Assembly (NCBI RefSeq): GCF_014898055.3
Contig: NW_023601212.1
Location: 41,404,329 to 41,468,328, forward strand
Direction: 5' to 3'
From: Talpa occidentalis
Taxonomy: Eukaryota > Chordata > Mammalia > Eulipotyphla > Talpidae
DNA: 64,000 nt
Made by a program: the position numbers and the translations under genes. The notes beneath the pieces were generated by a model, which was not told the DNA's origin, searched no databases, and saw only the letters and a program-made list of their open reading frames with translations. Positions 1 through 12,400 of this stretch are shown here, piece by piece (positions within the stretch are counted from its first letter, which is position 1; the number at the start of each line of letters is the position of its first letter).

Positions 1-330
1 GTGGTACATATACACCATGGAATATTACTCAGCATTCAAAAATGATAAACACATGCAATTTGCAGCAACATGGATGGCGCTGGAAGGGATCATGCTCAGC
101 GAAATAAGCCAGAAAGAAAAAGAAAAATACCGAATGGTCTCACTCATAGCAGGAATCTAGAAAACTTAAATAAGGCACCAGGAAAAAGAATAACTATAAG
201 AAAGTGAAAATCAAAATCAACAAAAAACTATGAACCAGAGACACTCTATGGAGGGTGGGGGATGGGGAGGGGAGGGATTGGGGTCAAAATAAGGGTGTTG
301 CAATTGTATGGGGAATATAAAAATTAAAAA
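1..330 (+). mobile_element. LINE-1 3' end
   Basis: It starts within the end of ORF2 (TGGAATATTACTCAGC, then GAAATAAGCCAGAAAGAAAA), passes through the short 3' UTR and ends in an A-rich tail near 325. The 5' part is off the window. It resembles the L1 tails at 7385 and 58215. Confidence 0.85.
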
Positions 331-534
331 AAAGAAAATGTCAGGTTTTCCTTGCCTATGGTTGAAATGCAAATTTCTAGAGTCGAGAGGCATAGGAGGA
401 AAGCTTCAAGAAGCACAATCCCAGGCCCTGAGCCCCTGGTGGGAGGCATGCTTGGCACTGTACTGGTCATGTTGGCCCCCTCCCCTTTTATATTCTGTCC
501 ACTGGGCCAGTATGTTATGTTTTATTTCAGGTTA

Positions 535-785
535 TTTTTTTTTAAAGATTCATTTATTTATACAAGAACTGGGGTACAATCAGAGGCACGGGAGGGTGAG
601 AGAATTCACCAGAGATAGAGCAGGGAGCAGAACAGGCAGACTGACTGAAGATACTGCTGCGTAGAGCAGCGGGTGAGGCAGGAGAGGTCTGCTGCGCCAT
701 GTGGGTTTCTCCCTGGCCAGGAATGGAACTCAGAATGTAGTGGTGATAGCGCTGAGACTTAACCCCAATACCACCAGGGAGGCCC
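535..785 (-). mobile_element. tRNA-derived SINE, GAACTGGGGTAC-type
   Basis: The reversed element runs from a poly-T/AAAGATT tail to CCACCAGGGAGGCCC. It belongs to the older subfamily, with 'accagagatagagcaggg' in the body. Confidence 0.85.
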
Positions 786-828
786 AAGCCACCATGTTAT
801 TTTTGCTGGAATATTTTGTCCCACTTAC

Positions 829-3800
829 CTGGAGGCCACCCCTCCTGGCTCCTCCCAGCGCCAATCTGCAGAGGGAATGGGTCCTGATCTGCCTTCTGTT
901 TCTTCGGGATGATGCAAATGGTCCAGCTCAAAACTCTGAGGGATCCCATCAGACTCTTCCAGCCTTGCATTCTTTGGGGGTTTTGGAGGACGGCTCCCTT
1001 CTCCTGATTGAGAGACAAAGAAAGTGGAAGGATACCAGGAGCATTCACCTCTGGGTGCTGTGAGGTAGGCAGGCATACCCAAGGGCAAGAAACCCCTGCT
1101 CCGATGGCCACCTGGAGAGCAGGAGAGAGGTTAGAATCACGTGCAGGTAGGATTTAGAAGGCCATGACTCCTCAGTCATAAATCCCAAGACGGCCAGGCC
1201 TGATCCAGTTGTCTGTCTCTCTGAGGAAGTGGTTGGAGGTAATTGCTGGCCCCTTCAGGTCACAGCTTAACTTTCCCTGCAAAGGGGATATCCCTGACTT
1301 CTCTGCAAAAGATTCCCTTTTAGGCCAAGCTCAGTTTTATTCATGTTACAGCTTTTTGGGAAGTATCCAATGTATAGGGTTATTTTATGTCTCTCTCCCA
1401 CTACAACCTGTAAAGAGGGGCCTCACCTGCCTTACTCCTTATTGAGTCTTAAAGGGCACATCTGGTGTACTGTAGGTACTCAATAAATACTAGGTAGAGG
1501 ATGGAATAAACACATGTAGAAAACATTGTATCATGTACCATTAAAGACTAAATTATGTACCACTCTAGTTTTCCATGATGCCCTAAGAACATTCACTCTG
1601 GGGAGACAAGATCCCAGAGTGATCAAGTACTAGGAAGCAATGTCTTGGTCTCCTTTTGGCCCCTTCTATCTCTATAATACCTTCCCCATCACTGAAAGCA
1701 ATTTAGAGCCTAAAAGTAACTTATTATTTGTTAATAAAGGAAACCTCCTTACACAGAAAACTGCTAGTAATGGCTGGCTTGTAAGACTCCTCCCAAATCT
1801 GAGCCCAATCTAATCACTTATTCAATGAACAAATGCTGAGAGTTGTCTCTAGTGAGTTCCATACCGGGCATTGTCCTGAGAATTTGTGTGTTATGATGCA
1901 ACTTCAAGGTTGTGTCTCTCTGTATGTTATGCCCATCATATTGGTTGACAAAGGCAAGGCACACAGAGGCCAGGGAATCTGGAATGGGATCTGGGCAGTC
2001 CAACTGTGGAGCCAGTACACTCAAGTGTCCTTGAGCATTCCTTGAGTGCCGATGTACCTTACTTCTGACAATGAAGAGAACAAACGGGACCCAGGCTGGA
2101 ACTTCCTGGGGTTCAGTCAAATCCCTTTTGACCTATATTCCCTTTTTTTAAGATTTAAAAAAAAAAAAGTCCAATGCTTAATTTGGAAATTAAATATGTA
2201 TTCAATATTAAAAAAGCTCAATGCTTAATTTGGAAATTAAATATATATTCAATATAAAAAAAGATTTATTTTTGGGGCCTCCCTGGTGGCACAAGGGGTT
2301 AAGCACCACACTATGAAGCAGTCCGTAGCCTCTGCAGCACAAGTTCGATCCCCCGGCTGGCCAGGGAGCAACCCACATGGCGCAGCAGCCCTCTCCTGTC
2401 TCACCCACTGCTCACCTCAGCAGTGTACTTTGATCAATCTGCCTGTTCTGTTCCCCACTCTGTCTCTGGTGAATCCCCTCACCCCCCCACCCTGCATCTA
2501 TGGCCTGTACCCCTGCTCTTGTATGCATAAATAAACACATCTTTAAAAAAAAAAAAGAATGTGAGCAAAATGTGACAGGTGAAAGATGAAAACTAAGGAG
2601 AATTTTTAAAAAAATTTATTTTATTTTTTATGAATACAAGCGCTGGGGTATAGGTCAGAGGTGGGAGGGTGTGTGTGAGAGGATTCACCAGAGACAGAGT
2701 GGGGAGCAGAATAGGCAGATTTACTGAAATATACTAAGAGGAACATGGGAGATAGGAGAGGTCTCGCCGTATGGTTAGCTCCCTGACTGGTGACTGAACT
2801 CAGTCTGTAGTGGTGATAGTGCTGAGACTTAACCCCTAGGCCACCAGGGAGGTCCCTCCTTATCCATCTTGAAGCAAATCCATTATATGCACCCCCATTT
2901 CTCAGCGCCAATTGCTTGGTTCCTCCTCAGCCTTATTCTGGACCACACAAATTTGCTGTAATTTCTCCTATTTTGGTCAAGTCTGTCTCCTGTGTGTCCA
3001 TTTAGAACTTTACTCCCATCTATTTGATACATTCTCTCCGTGAGAAGTTTTCTTTCCCCTGACTTCACCGTGAGGAAGTAAGTCTGGGTACCTTTGGTTT
3101 TATCCTGGCCCTGCCTCTTACCTGCACCTCTAGTGCTGACCCCTGAATTGCACCCAGATTAAAGTTCTATAAATGTTTTTTCCACAAACACTTTCCCCTC
3201 TGTGATGAGCCAGAAATGGCAAAATACAGCAGCTTCATTTATTAGGTTTCTTTCTTTCTTTCTTTTACATTTTAAAAGGACAGATTTATCAGAAAAGAAG
3301 GAACAAAAGAGAGGCAAATCCATAGTCACAGGCAGGCAAGACCCGTGAGGACAGTTGCCCATTTATTGTGTTTCGTAAGGTGCCTAAACACTAGCTTGCT
3401 CTGCTGATCCAATGGACATTTGTACTAAATAAAAAGCAATAACACATTAACAGAAGTGAAGACCCTCCCATTTCCTTCCTATGATCTGCCCTACAGGAGT
3501 TAATTTTAAGAAATATTAAGGCAGAAACTTATGTTCAACACCAAAGGTCAAAGACAGAGGAAACAGTCTCTTTCACACCTGCCAGAATTGTCTTCCTCTC
3601 AAGAGACCCCACCCAGGACACACAAAAACAGCTGTCCTGGGCTAGCCTGGTCCACTAAACTGGGGAGACACTGCCAAGAAAAGCTCCAATTGATCAACTG
3701 TGGGTGGGCCTGGCCATCCCCAGCTTCCTTCCTCAAGGTCAGAGAAATCCCGTGCCTCTGAGCAGCCTGTTGATCATATAAACACAAAATGTTTTCAGTT

Positions 3801-4166
3801 TGTTAATAATTTCTTTCTTGTCCCGTGTTTTGGGAAAAAAATGAGTGCTACTCTAAGTTCATTAAACACTAAGAAGTCATTTCTAAACTGGTAAGAAGTT
3901 TAAATTACTTTAGATAATGCAGGGAAATAGAGTTCTAACATATAATATTGGGTACTTTTCTTTTTGAATGAGGAAATTCTACATGCATATTGATAAGGAA
4001 AGATAGTCATGATATACCTGAAGTGTAAAATGTAGAATGCAGGTCAGTATGTGTGATGATTCTATTTTCCCATAGAAGTACTGTATTTGTATAGACAAAG
4101 ATTGGATGATACAGTGCACTGAAATTCACTTCCTCTTTTTTTATGCTGTACTACTGTATATACGTT

Positions 4167-4217
<51 letters not shown>

Positions 4218-5246
4218 GTATTTATATATATCATCATCATCCTGTCAGACTTTAAAAATAGGGGGAGCTGGGGAAAAGCAGACAGAATCTTGAATTATTT
4301 TCACAACTTTTCTGTAATTCCCAAATTACTTCAAAATGAAGACTTTTTTTCTTTTTACAGCAGCACACATTTACTTGTTATCTGTGGTCCATTCTTGGTG
4401 CTTTGCAAATACTAATCCACATGTGAGCTCTAGGGCGCAATTCTCAGATGAGCACTGTTGACATTTGGAGATGGATCACTTTATGCTGTGGAGGCTGTCT
4501 TGTGCATTGTAGAATTCTGAGCATCCTAACCTCAACTCATTAAATGCTAGTACCACCTCCCCCCAAAACATACCCATCAGCTGTGAAACCCAAATAATTC
4601 TCTAGACATTACTATATATTCTCTGGGAGGCAAATTCCTCCCCCAACCAGGTTGAGAGTCACTGTTTTAAAGGAAACAGTGGGTGCTCTTATTAGGCCCT
4701 ATTACAGAAGGGGGAAACTGAGGCACAGAGTCATCTGCCATCACAGAATGAGAAGAAATGAAAGGAACCCAGGGCTACAGTGACCACATCTGAGCAGAGA
4801 AACCCTATCCTGTCAAAATTTTAATAAGGATGTAAGAAAATGGTACTTCCTTAAAAGCAGAAAGGAACCAGGGTTCTGGTTCTAGACTGAAACACTGAGT
4901 CACATACCAGATGGCCTTGTAGCACTTCAAGCTCTGTTCAGAGGTCATCTCTGAGAGAGGGCCTGAAGGCAGCTACACAGCTCCCTGGGGTCTTCCCCTA
5001 GGCTGTGAGACTCTTGGAAGAAGCTCCAAAAAGCTTTCACTTTTTGATGAATGCACTTCTTCATAATTTATACTTTACTTTCTAGCATATATTAAGTCTT
5101 CGTGCTTTTTCTACAGAGCTTGATGTTCATTTTAGCATTCCCACAATAAATAAGCCTGCATTTCTTCTATAAGCAGATGCAGCAATAAAGAAGAAACAGA
5201 TGAACATACATATACCTGAGGTTCGACTCTTCTTCCTCTTACTCAT
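829..5246 (-). CDS. BRME1: BRME1 (C19orf57), first two coding exons, partial
   Basis: BRME1 is a meiotic factor that joins HSF2BP/MEILB2 and BRCA2 at double-strand breaks to help load RAD51 and DMC1. The start codon is at 5246-5244 in an exon running 5267-5216 (acceptor TTTTCAG, donor GTATAT). It encodes MSKRKKSRTS plus the first base of a Gly codon. The second coding exon is 1003-829 (acceptor CAATCAG, donor GTAAGT), phase 1 in and phase 2 out. It reads GEGSRPPKPPKNARLEESDG and continues for about 58 residues. I recognise this from the human N-terminus (MSKRKK..., PPKLPKN, SDG.PQS, HHPEE, GRSGP). The two exons give 68 complete codons without a stop, separated by a 4.2-kb intron. The remaining exons lie beyond the left edge. 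A noncoding first exon is expected in the CpG-rich region near 5.9-6.2 kb but I could not place it. Confidence 0.87.
2172..2255. repeat. 47-bp tandem duplication
   Basis: CAATGCTTAATTTGGAAATT and its following bases occur twice (2172-2208 and 2219-2255) with period 47. The copies differ at one position, TATGTATT against TATATATT. Confidence 0.85.
2275..2556 (+). mobile_element. tRNA-derived SINE
   Basis: The head is GGGCCTCCCTGGTGGCACA, the B box is GTTCGATCCC, and it ends ATAAATAAACACATCTTTAAAA. Confidence 0.88.
2606..2856 (-). mobile_element. tRNA-derived SINE
   Basis: Reversed copy from an A/T tail to CCACCAGGGAGGTCCC. It lies head-to-head with, and 50 bases from, the SINE at 2275. Confidence 0.85.
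4163..4236. repeat. (TG)n/(TA)n microsatellite
   Basis: About 13 TG units are followed by an irregular TATATA/CATATA tract, within the BRME1 intron. Confidence 0.95.
4690..4780 (-). repeat. MIR-like ancient SINE fragment
   Basis: The core GGGGAAACTGAGGCACAGAG is the reverse of the MIR 'ctcagtttcc' signature. Confidence 0.6.
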
Positions 5247-5899
5247 TTTATCCCTCCTTTGAAAAATCTGAAAACAAGCAGATCCCATCATTATAAGCAG
5301 TCCCTGGGTACAGGTCTAGTAGCCTTGGCTGATGCAGAAGCCATTCCCACCCCTATCTTGGCCCATGGGGCTGTCCTGAGAGGACAGTTGGGTGTCAAGA
5401 GGACACAGGGTGGGATTTACAGCTACCTTGGACCACAGTTTGCTAAGTCAACCTCTATGCCACAGGGCACAGGGAGGGAATTGTCCATCTTGTGTCCAGG
5501 GTCTGAGAGCAGGGGAGGGGTGTCCTTTGTGGAAAACCATGGAGACCTCAACTCTAGTCCCTAAGTTGGGGTAGGCTGTGTGAAGCCCCTCCCGTCCAGG
5601 CTGGGGTCTCTAGGGTCCTTCCAGGAACATCCAGGACTTTCCAGGGAACACCTGGGGACCTTCAAAGGAGTAACCTTCGGGGAGATGCCTGGGGCCCTGG
5701 CGGGGCAGGAGTCACCGCCAATTCCTTCCAGCTTTGGGGGCCAAATAAGCCAAAACCGACCTGAGTCAGAGAAGTTGTCGAGATTCCTCTGTCCTTATCA
5801 GGAACTAGGTAGATCTACCTGGATCTGTTGGGGGTCAAGTCAGCTAAATTATTTGCGTGAAAATTCTTTGAGAAAATAAAAGGTAAAATTGGCCCTGAC

Positions 5900-6480
5900 A
5901 GAGAACGGGCAGGGGTGGAAATTGGAGCTGAAGGACTGAGGCCTAAGTGCTGTGGACCCGGGTTCCGGTGCCACATTAACACTACGTCCACCTAAAAATG
6001 AGGCCTTCCTAGATCGAGTCCGCCAGGCTGTCGCCGGACGACGAGAAGCAGACAGCAGGCCGCGCCCATCACACCTGCACACGCTCCGCCTCTTTCTCCG
6101 CGCACTAAGCGTGACGCCAGCACCGCCTCTCAAACACGCACAAACTCCGCCTCTTTCGCCGGTAGCCCGCGGCACGGCCCACTTACCCCTCAGCGCGCAT
6201 GCGTGCTCGCGCGCTGCTTGCCGGGAGTTGTAGTTTCAGTGTGGCAGGTTCGGCAAGTCGAGTGACCGCGCTCCTGGCAGCGGCGCAGGAGGGCCAAGGC
6301 GGAAGTGGGGCGGCCACCTGGTGAGGCCCGGTGCGCTGGGTGGGTATTAGTGGGACTCAAACGAGAGGAGCCTGGCTCAGGAAGCGCGCGTGCGCGGCGA
6401 TAGGCCACGGGGGCGTGGGGTGGGTGGGGGTAGGAGGCAGGGCAAGGCCGGGCGAGGGGCCAGTGATCCGGACATCCAGC
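5900..6480. promoter_or_regulatory. CpG-rich bidirectional promoter of BRME1 and CC2D1A
   Basis: The stretch is rich in CpG and lies between the minus-strand BRME1 start (5246) and the plus-strand CC2D1A start (6488). No TATA box is evident. At 6193-6206 is an NRF1-like palindrome (GCGCGCATGCGTGC). At 6216-6235 is GCTTGCCGGGAGTTGTAGTT, whose reverse complement carries the ACTACAACTCCC core of the ZNF143-type promoter element. Two similar blocks containing CTCCGCCTCTTTC occur near 6084 and 6145. These motifs are typical of housekeeping divergent promoters. Transcription starts are inferred, not seen. Confidence 0.7.
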
Positions 6481-6487
6481 CTGGAAA

Positions 6488-9400
6488 ATGAACAAGAGGA
6501 AGGGAACCCCGGGTCGAGGCGCCGCCGCTGCCCGCCAGGTGAGTCTGTGCCCTACGGCCCCGAGAAAGGAACCCTCCCCACCCTTGTTGCACGTTCTAGA
6601 GAGGAGGGCCCCACCCCCAGGGAACCTGATCCCCAACCCTAGGTGATCCCTAGTTCCAGCCCCCCTGGGGGAGGTTTGACCCCCAAAGTGCGGCCTACTG
6701 GCTCCTGCCCACCAGTTCCAGGCACCACGCCCCGGACTGGGGGCCACCTGTTGCCACAGCAGCTCCTGTTGGGAAGGGAAGGCCTGGGACCTGGGGTAAG
6801 GACGCTACTGCTCCCTTGGCTGAGGCCTGTGGAACTCTCACATCAATAGGACCATGTCAGACTTCTTTTATCCCCATTATATAGATGAGGACACTGAGGC
6901 CCAGAGAGGTGAAGACATCTGCCCAAGGTCATAGGGATTAATTAGCTTGACCAGAGAAGTGCAAATTCGGGGCTGCTGCTATGAGCCCACAGGCAAGGCC
7001 CCTTCCCTGTACCCCATCTCCCCTGCCCCAGGTACCAGGAGAGTGATTTTTCTCAGATTTGATAGAAAGAGCCCTGGCCATAATTTGGTGTCCACGTTTT
7101 AGAGTCTATTTGAACCTGAAGTTCACACCCGGCCTCTGTACTTTGTATATTTGGCTTTACTGCTGTAAACCTCAGTTTCCACATCGGTAGAAATGGAGGC
7201 CCTAAGAGCCCCTATGACACAGGTCACTTATGAAACTCATTTGAGGTACTTTATGGAAAATATTAGAACATAGCACTCAAATATGTGCTCATCACTACTA
7301 TTACATTGTTATCATTATTGCTGTTAGATGGAGCTATATGTCATTGCTGATATTTGCACTTTTAAAAAAATTAGCCATTTTTCGAGAATGTGGTGAAAAG
7401 GAACTCTCCATTACTGGTGGGAGTGCACACTGGTCCAACCACTATGGAAAGCTGTGTGGAGGTTCCTCAATCTATTAAAAATGGAGCAATTCCACTACTA
7501 GGGATCTACCCAAAGGACACAAAAACATTGATTCAAAAGAACACCTGTACACCTATGTTTATTACAGCACTATTTACAATAGATAAAGCCTGGAAACAAC
7601 CCAAATGCCCAAAAAAAAAAAAACTGGATCAAAAAGATGTGATATATATACACAATGGAATATTATTCAGCAATCAAAAAAGATAAACTCATGCCATTCA
7701 CAGCAATGTGGATGGAACTAGAAGGAATTAAGCTCAGTGAAATAAGCCAGAAGGAAAAAGAAAAATATCAGATGGTTTCACTTATAACAGGAATATAGGG
7801 GAACCAAATAAGACATCAGTGTAAAAGAAATAATAACAGTACAAAACACAACAAAGCAAAAACACACACTTATAAATCAGAGACATACTGTAGGGGAGGA
7901 GGAGGGAGAGGGATGAGAGGGAGGGAGGGAGGAGCACAGGGGACTCTGGTGATGGTGCATGGGTGCCTTGGGGAAGGAAATTCTATGGGGATTCAATCTG
8001 AGGGGGTGGAAGAAAGCTAAAAAATAATAATTTTTTAAAAAAAATTTAGCTATTTTTAACCTACAGAAAGGGCAATTTTGTATGGTTCAATTTAACATAT
8101 ATTAATCAGGTTAGGATAGTAATAGGTCTGTTACACAATGAAGACCCCATTTTCAACTTTTGTGCTTCTATTTGCTGTTGATGCCTCTAACCTTCCTGAA
8201 TGGCCCTGTCTGCTGGGGAAGCTGGAAGGTAAAACCGTGGTGTGCAGAATGGCTTTGCTTTGGGGTAGGGTTCAATGCCTTAGGCTAGCCCACTGACTCA
8301 GCTAGCAGTGTACCATGGGAATAGGCTCGGGGTGGGAACTTGGTCACTCCATCTGCCCTTTGCCCTTTGTTGATCTGTGCCAGAAGGCCTGGCCTGTCTT
8401 AGGACACCTGTTGCCTTCTGGGCCTGTTTCAACCTCTTGGCACTCCCCAGAGAATTGCTTTCCCCAGGAACCCTGGGTTGTCTTCTTCCTGAGGGAACTC
8501 TGGGTCCATCATGGCTGCCTCTGTCAACCAGGGAGTATACCAAAGTCTGGCTCAACCTTTACTGTTCCCACAGCTGGGTCTGCTGGTTGACCTCTCCCCA
8601 GACGGTCTAATGATCCCTGAGGATGGTGTTAATGAAGAGGAACTGGAGGCTGAGTTCTTGGCTTTGGTGGGAGGCCAGCCTCAAACCCTGGAGAAGCTGA
8701 AAGGCAAAGGTGAGACTCTCCATGCACACCCCAAACATCTTCTGAACTCCCATTGTGGGAGGGATTCAGAGCTAGTTGTGAAAAAGAGAAAGTACATATC
8801 TATCTGGAACCTACAGTTTGGGTAAGAGGTTAAGCCATCAATTCTGGACCCAGAGTGAAGTTAAAATCCCATCTCTGCAACTCACTGCTTATGTGATTTG
8901 CTGAGTTCTTGATGACCTATATGGGCCTTAGATTATAATATGGAAGTAAGACAGCATTTACATCACAGGAGTTAATCTTCTAGTATTTATAAAGCACTTT
9001 ACACCCAGCCTGGCATGTCCTCCAACCTGCTGTTCCATGATCAGGACTGGGAAGGGGAATGTCCCTTCCCTGTCCCATGGGGCATCAGGCAAGACCTGTG
9101 AGCCAGGAAGAATTCTTAGATAAGGCACTCATGTAGGGGAGAGCCAGGTGAAGAGTTGGGAGCACTTCTGGGAGGGGACACAGCATATTCAAAGGCCCCG
9201 GGGCTAGGCAGGGACTGTAGTCATTGAGTGGGACTGAAGCTCAGAGGGTAAACAGAGACTTAGTGCTTTTTAGTTGATATAGTCAATCCTCATTTTTTTT
9301 TTTTTTTTCAAAAAAAAGATTATGCATACAAGAACTGGGGTACAGGCCAGAGGCGTGGGGGTGTGTGTGTGGGAGGATTCACCAGAGACAGAGTGGGGAA

Positions 9401-12400
9401 CAGAACAGGCAACTTGATTGAAGTACTGCTGAGGGGAGCAACAGGCAAGACAGGAGAGGTCTGCCACACCATGTGGGTAGCTCACCTGGCCAGGGATCGA
9501 ACTGGTGCTGCAGTGGCTGCAGACAGCTTCATAGGTTGCATCTTAACCCCTTGTGCCACCAGGGAGGCTTGTCAATCCTCATTACTCTCAAATTTTATGT
9601 TTGTGAATTCGCCTACTGGCTAAAATGTATTTGTAATCCCAAAATCAATATTTGTGGCACTTTCACAATCATTATCAGAGACGCGCAATGCTGCAAAAAG
9701 TTGAGTCCTCTGTTTTGCACATTCCCAGCTAATGGAGAGCAAGGTGACACTTGCCATTTTTTTTGCTTAGAGCATACTGTAAACAAATGCCCTTTCCCAT
9801 GTTCCACTTAGTGCTGAATTTTTCTAATTTTTATACTTTTTGGTGAATTTGCCATTCAAAATGGCCTCAAAAGCATGGTGCTGAAGGACTGTTTCACATC
9901 CTTGATTACAGGAAGGCTGTGATGTGCCTTATGGAGAAAATATGTACAGTTGGCCCTTGAGCAGTGTGGGGGGTTAAGGATACTGACCCCTAGCAGTTGA
10001 AAATCCAAGTATATATTTTTTTAAAAAGATTTATTTTATTTATTTGTTTGTTTATTTATTTATACAAGCACTGGGTACAGTCAGAAGCGCGGGAGGGTGA
10101 GAGAATTCACCAGAGCCAGAGCGGGGAGCAGAGCAGGCAGAAGGACTGAAGTACACTGCTGAGGGGAGCAGCGGGCGGCAGGAGAGGTCTGCGCGCCATG
10201 TGGGACCCTCTTCCGGTGGCCGGGGAACAGCCGGGGATTGAACCGGCGCTGCAGAGGCTGTGGGCAGCATCGCAACCCAGCGCTCAACCACTGCGCCACT
10301 GGGGAGGCCCCAAGTATAATTTTTGACTTAACTTCTAATTGCTTGCATTTGCCTGAAAGCTTTGCCAAGAACAGAGACAGTGGATGAACATGTATTTTTT
10401 TTTAAGATTTATTTATTTGTGTATACAAGAATGGAGGTACAGGCCAGAGGTGCGGGGGGTGAGAGGATTCACCAGAGACAGAGGGGAACAGAACAGGCAG
10501 ATTGATTGAAATACACTGCTGAAGGAAGCAGCGGGTGAGTCAGGAGAGGTCTGCTGCGCCATATGGGTTGCTACCTGGCCGGGGATCAAACTCTTGCTGC
10601 AAAGTCTGCAGTTAGCTTCACAGGTTGCGTCTTAACCACTTGAGCCACCAGGGAGGCCCTGAACATGTACTTTTTATGTTATCTGTCATATACTGAATTC
10701 ATACTATAAAGTAAGCTAAAGAAAAGAAAATATTAAGGACTTGGACTGTCATCAAGTCCAAGTCCTACTTCCCATTGGGTAGGCTGAGGCGGAAGAGGAA
10801 GAGGAGGTGTTGAAAAAGATTTGTGTATAAGTACCCTCCCCATACACACTCCAGCATTTTAAATCTGTGTTGTTCAGAGGTTGGCTGTATTAGGTAAGCT
10901 TCATGCAGGCATCAGTTATAGTTCTTTTGGCCTTGAGTTCAATGTTAACGAATCAACACTACAGATTAAATAAGATGACCTTATAAAACAAGGTTACATA
11001 TTGATTTGTTGACAAAAAGAGACCTGGAGTCTCACAGGACCCTAATCTGTATTTTCTCTAGGGTAATGAGTCAGTGTTCATGTCAACTTTATAGAATTTA
11101 ACCACCATGAATAACAAGAATAAGGTGAATAGCAAAATGCTCACAATAGGGCCTCCCTGGTGGCACAGGCAGTTGAGTGCCGCGCTGTGAAGCTGTCAGC
11201 AGCCTCTCCAGTGCTGGTTCCATCCCCGCCGGCGGCGGAGCAACCCACATGGTTCGGCAGACCTCTCCTGTCTCGCCCCCTGCTCCCCTCAGCAGTGTGT
11301 TTCAGTCAGTCTGTGCTGTTCCCTGCTCTGTCTCTGGTGAATCCTCTTGCCTCCCACACATCTGGGCTGTATCCTGGTTCTTGTATAAATAAATAAATCT
11401 TTTTAAAAAAATGCTGACAATATGCTGTTCTAAGAGCTTTGTTTACCTTTAATCCACCTATCTGTGAGGTGAGGAAGGAGCTGTTGTCCCCATTTAACAG
11501 ATGGAAGGCTGAGATCTAGAAAGCTGAAGTGACTTGCCCAAGGTCCCACAGTCAGAAAGTTGCAAAGCTGGGGTTCAAACTCAGGCTTGACAAAGGAGAG
11601 AGGAGGTCAGCAGGACTAGCAGGGAGCAGGATTATTTATGTCCGGTGACTCCAGGGCAATAGGATGTCTTGGAAGGGCAGGGAGGGGGATGTGCTGCCCC
11701 CACCCCCTACCCTGCCCCATTCTGTGAAGCCATGGGAGCCTGGGATGGGAACTCTTGAAGGATCCTGGTACAGCTGGGGCCTCCCCTTGCCACTAGGTCC
11801 CCTGCCCATGGAGGCCATTGAGAAGATGGCCAGCCTGTGCATGAGAGACCCAGACGAGGAGGAGGGAACGGATGAGGAAGATGTGGAGGCAGATGACGAC
11901 CTGCTGGTGAGTGCCCAGGGTGGGGTACAGGGCCTCCCTTGCTGTTGTTGCTCTATCCCCTCACCCTAGCCATGTGTCCCTGCAGGCAGAGCTAAATGAG
12001 GTCCTTGGGGAGGAGCAGAAGACTTTGGAGTCCCAGCCTCCTGTGGCCCAGGTATAGCTCTGACTCAAACCCTGCTCTCTACAGTCCCAGGGTTTAAGAC
12101 CCTCCCTTCCATTCTAAGCCATGCTACCTCATGGGGGTGATGGGATGCATCTAAACCTGAGTTTTCTGTACCAGGAAACCAAGATGATATTTTCTGTGTG
12201 TCCCTCCCCCCTGGGGTGGGGGTGCCTAGCCCAGGGGCCCCATGACCAGGGTGCAGTAGGCCCTTGAAGGAACCCAAGTGGGATCACAACTAGCGCTTCT
12301 GCCTGACTCCTCCCTCCTGAAGGCCAAGGCTGCAGCCACAAGCCCAGGGGTAGAGGCTACTTTGCAGGAGAGACTGGTCCTCTACCAGACAGCCATCGAG

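Noticed and set aside
4143..4415. 90-codon frame starting MLYYCIYVCVCV
   Set aside because: It is produced by a TG/TA microsatellite within the BRME1 intron.
10015..11410. Regularly recurring similar blocks resembling a repeat array or CRISPR-like pattern
   Set aside because: They are separate SINE insertions in both orientations, each with its own target duplication.
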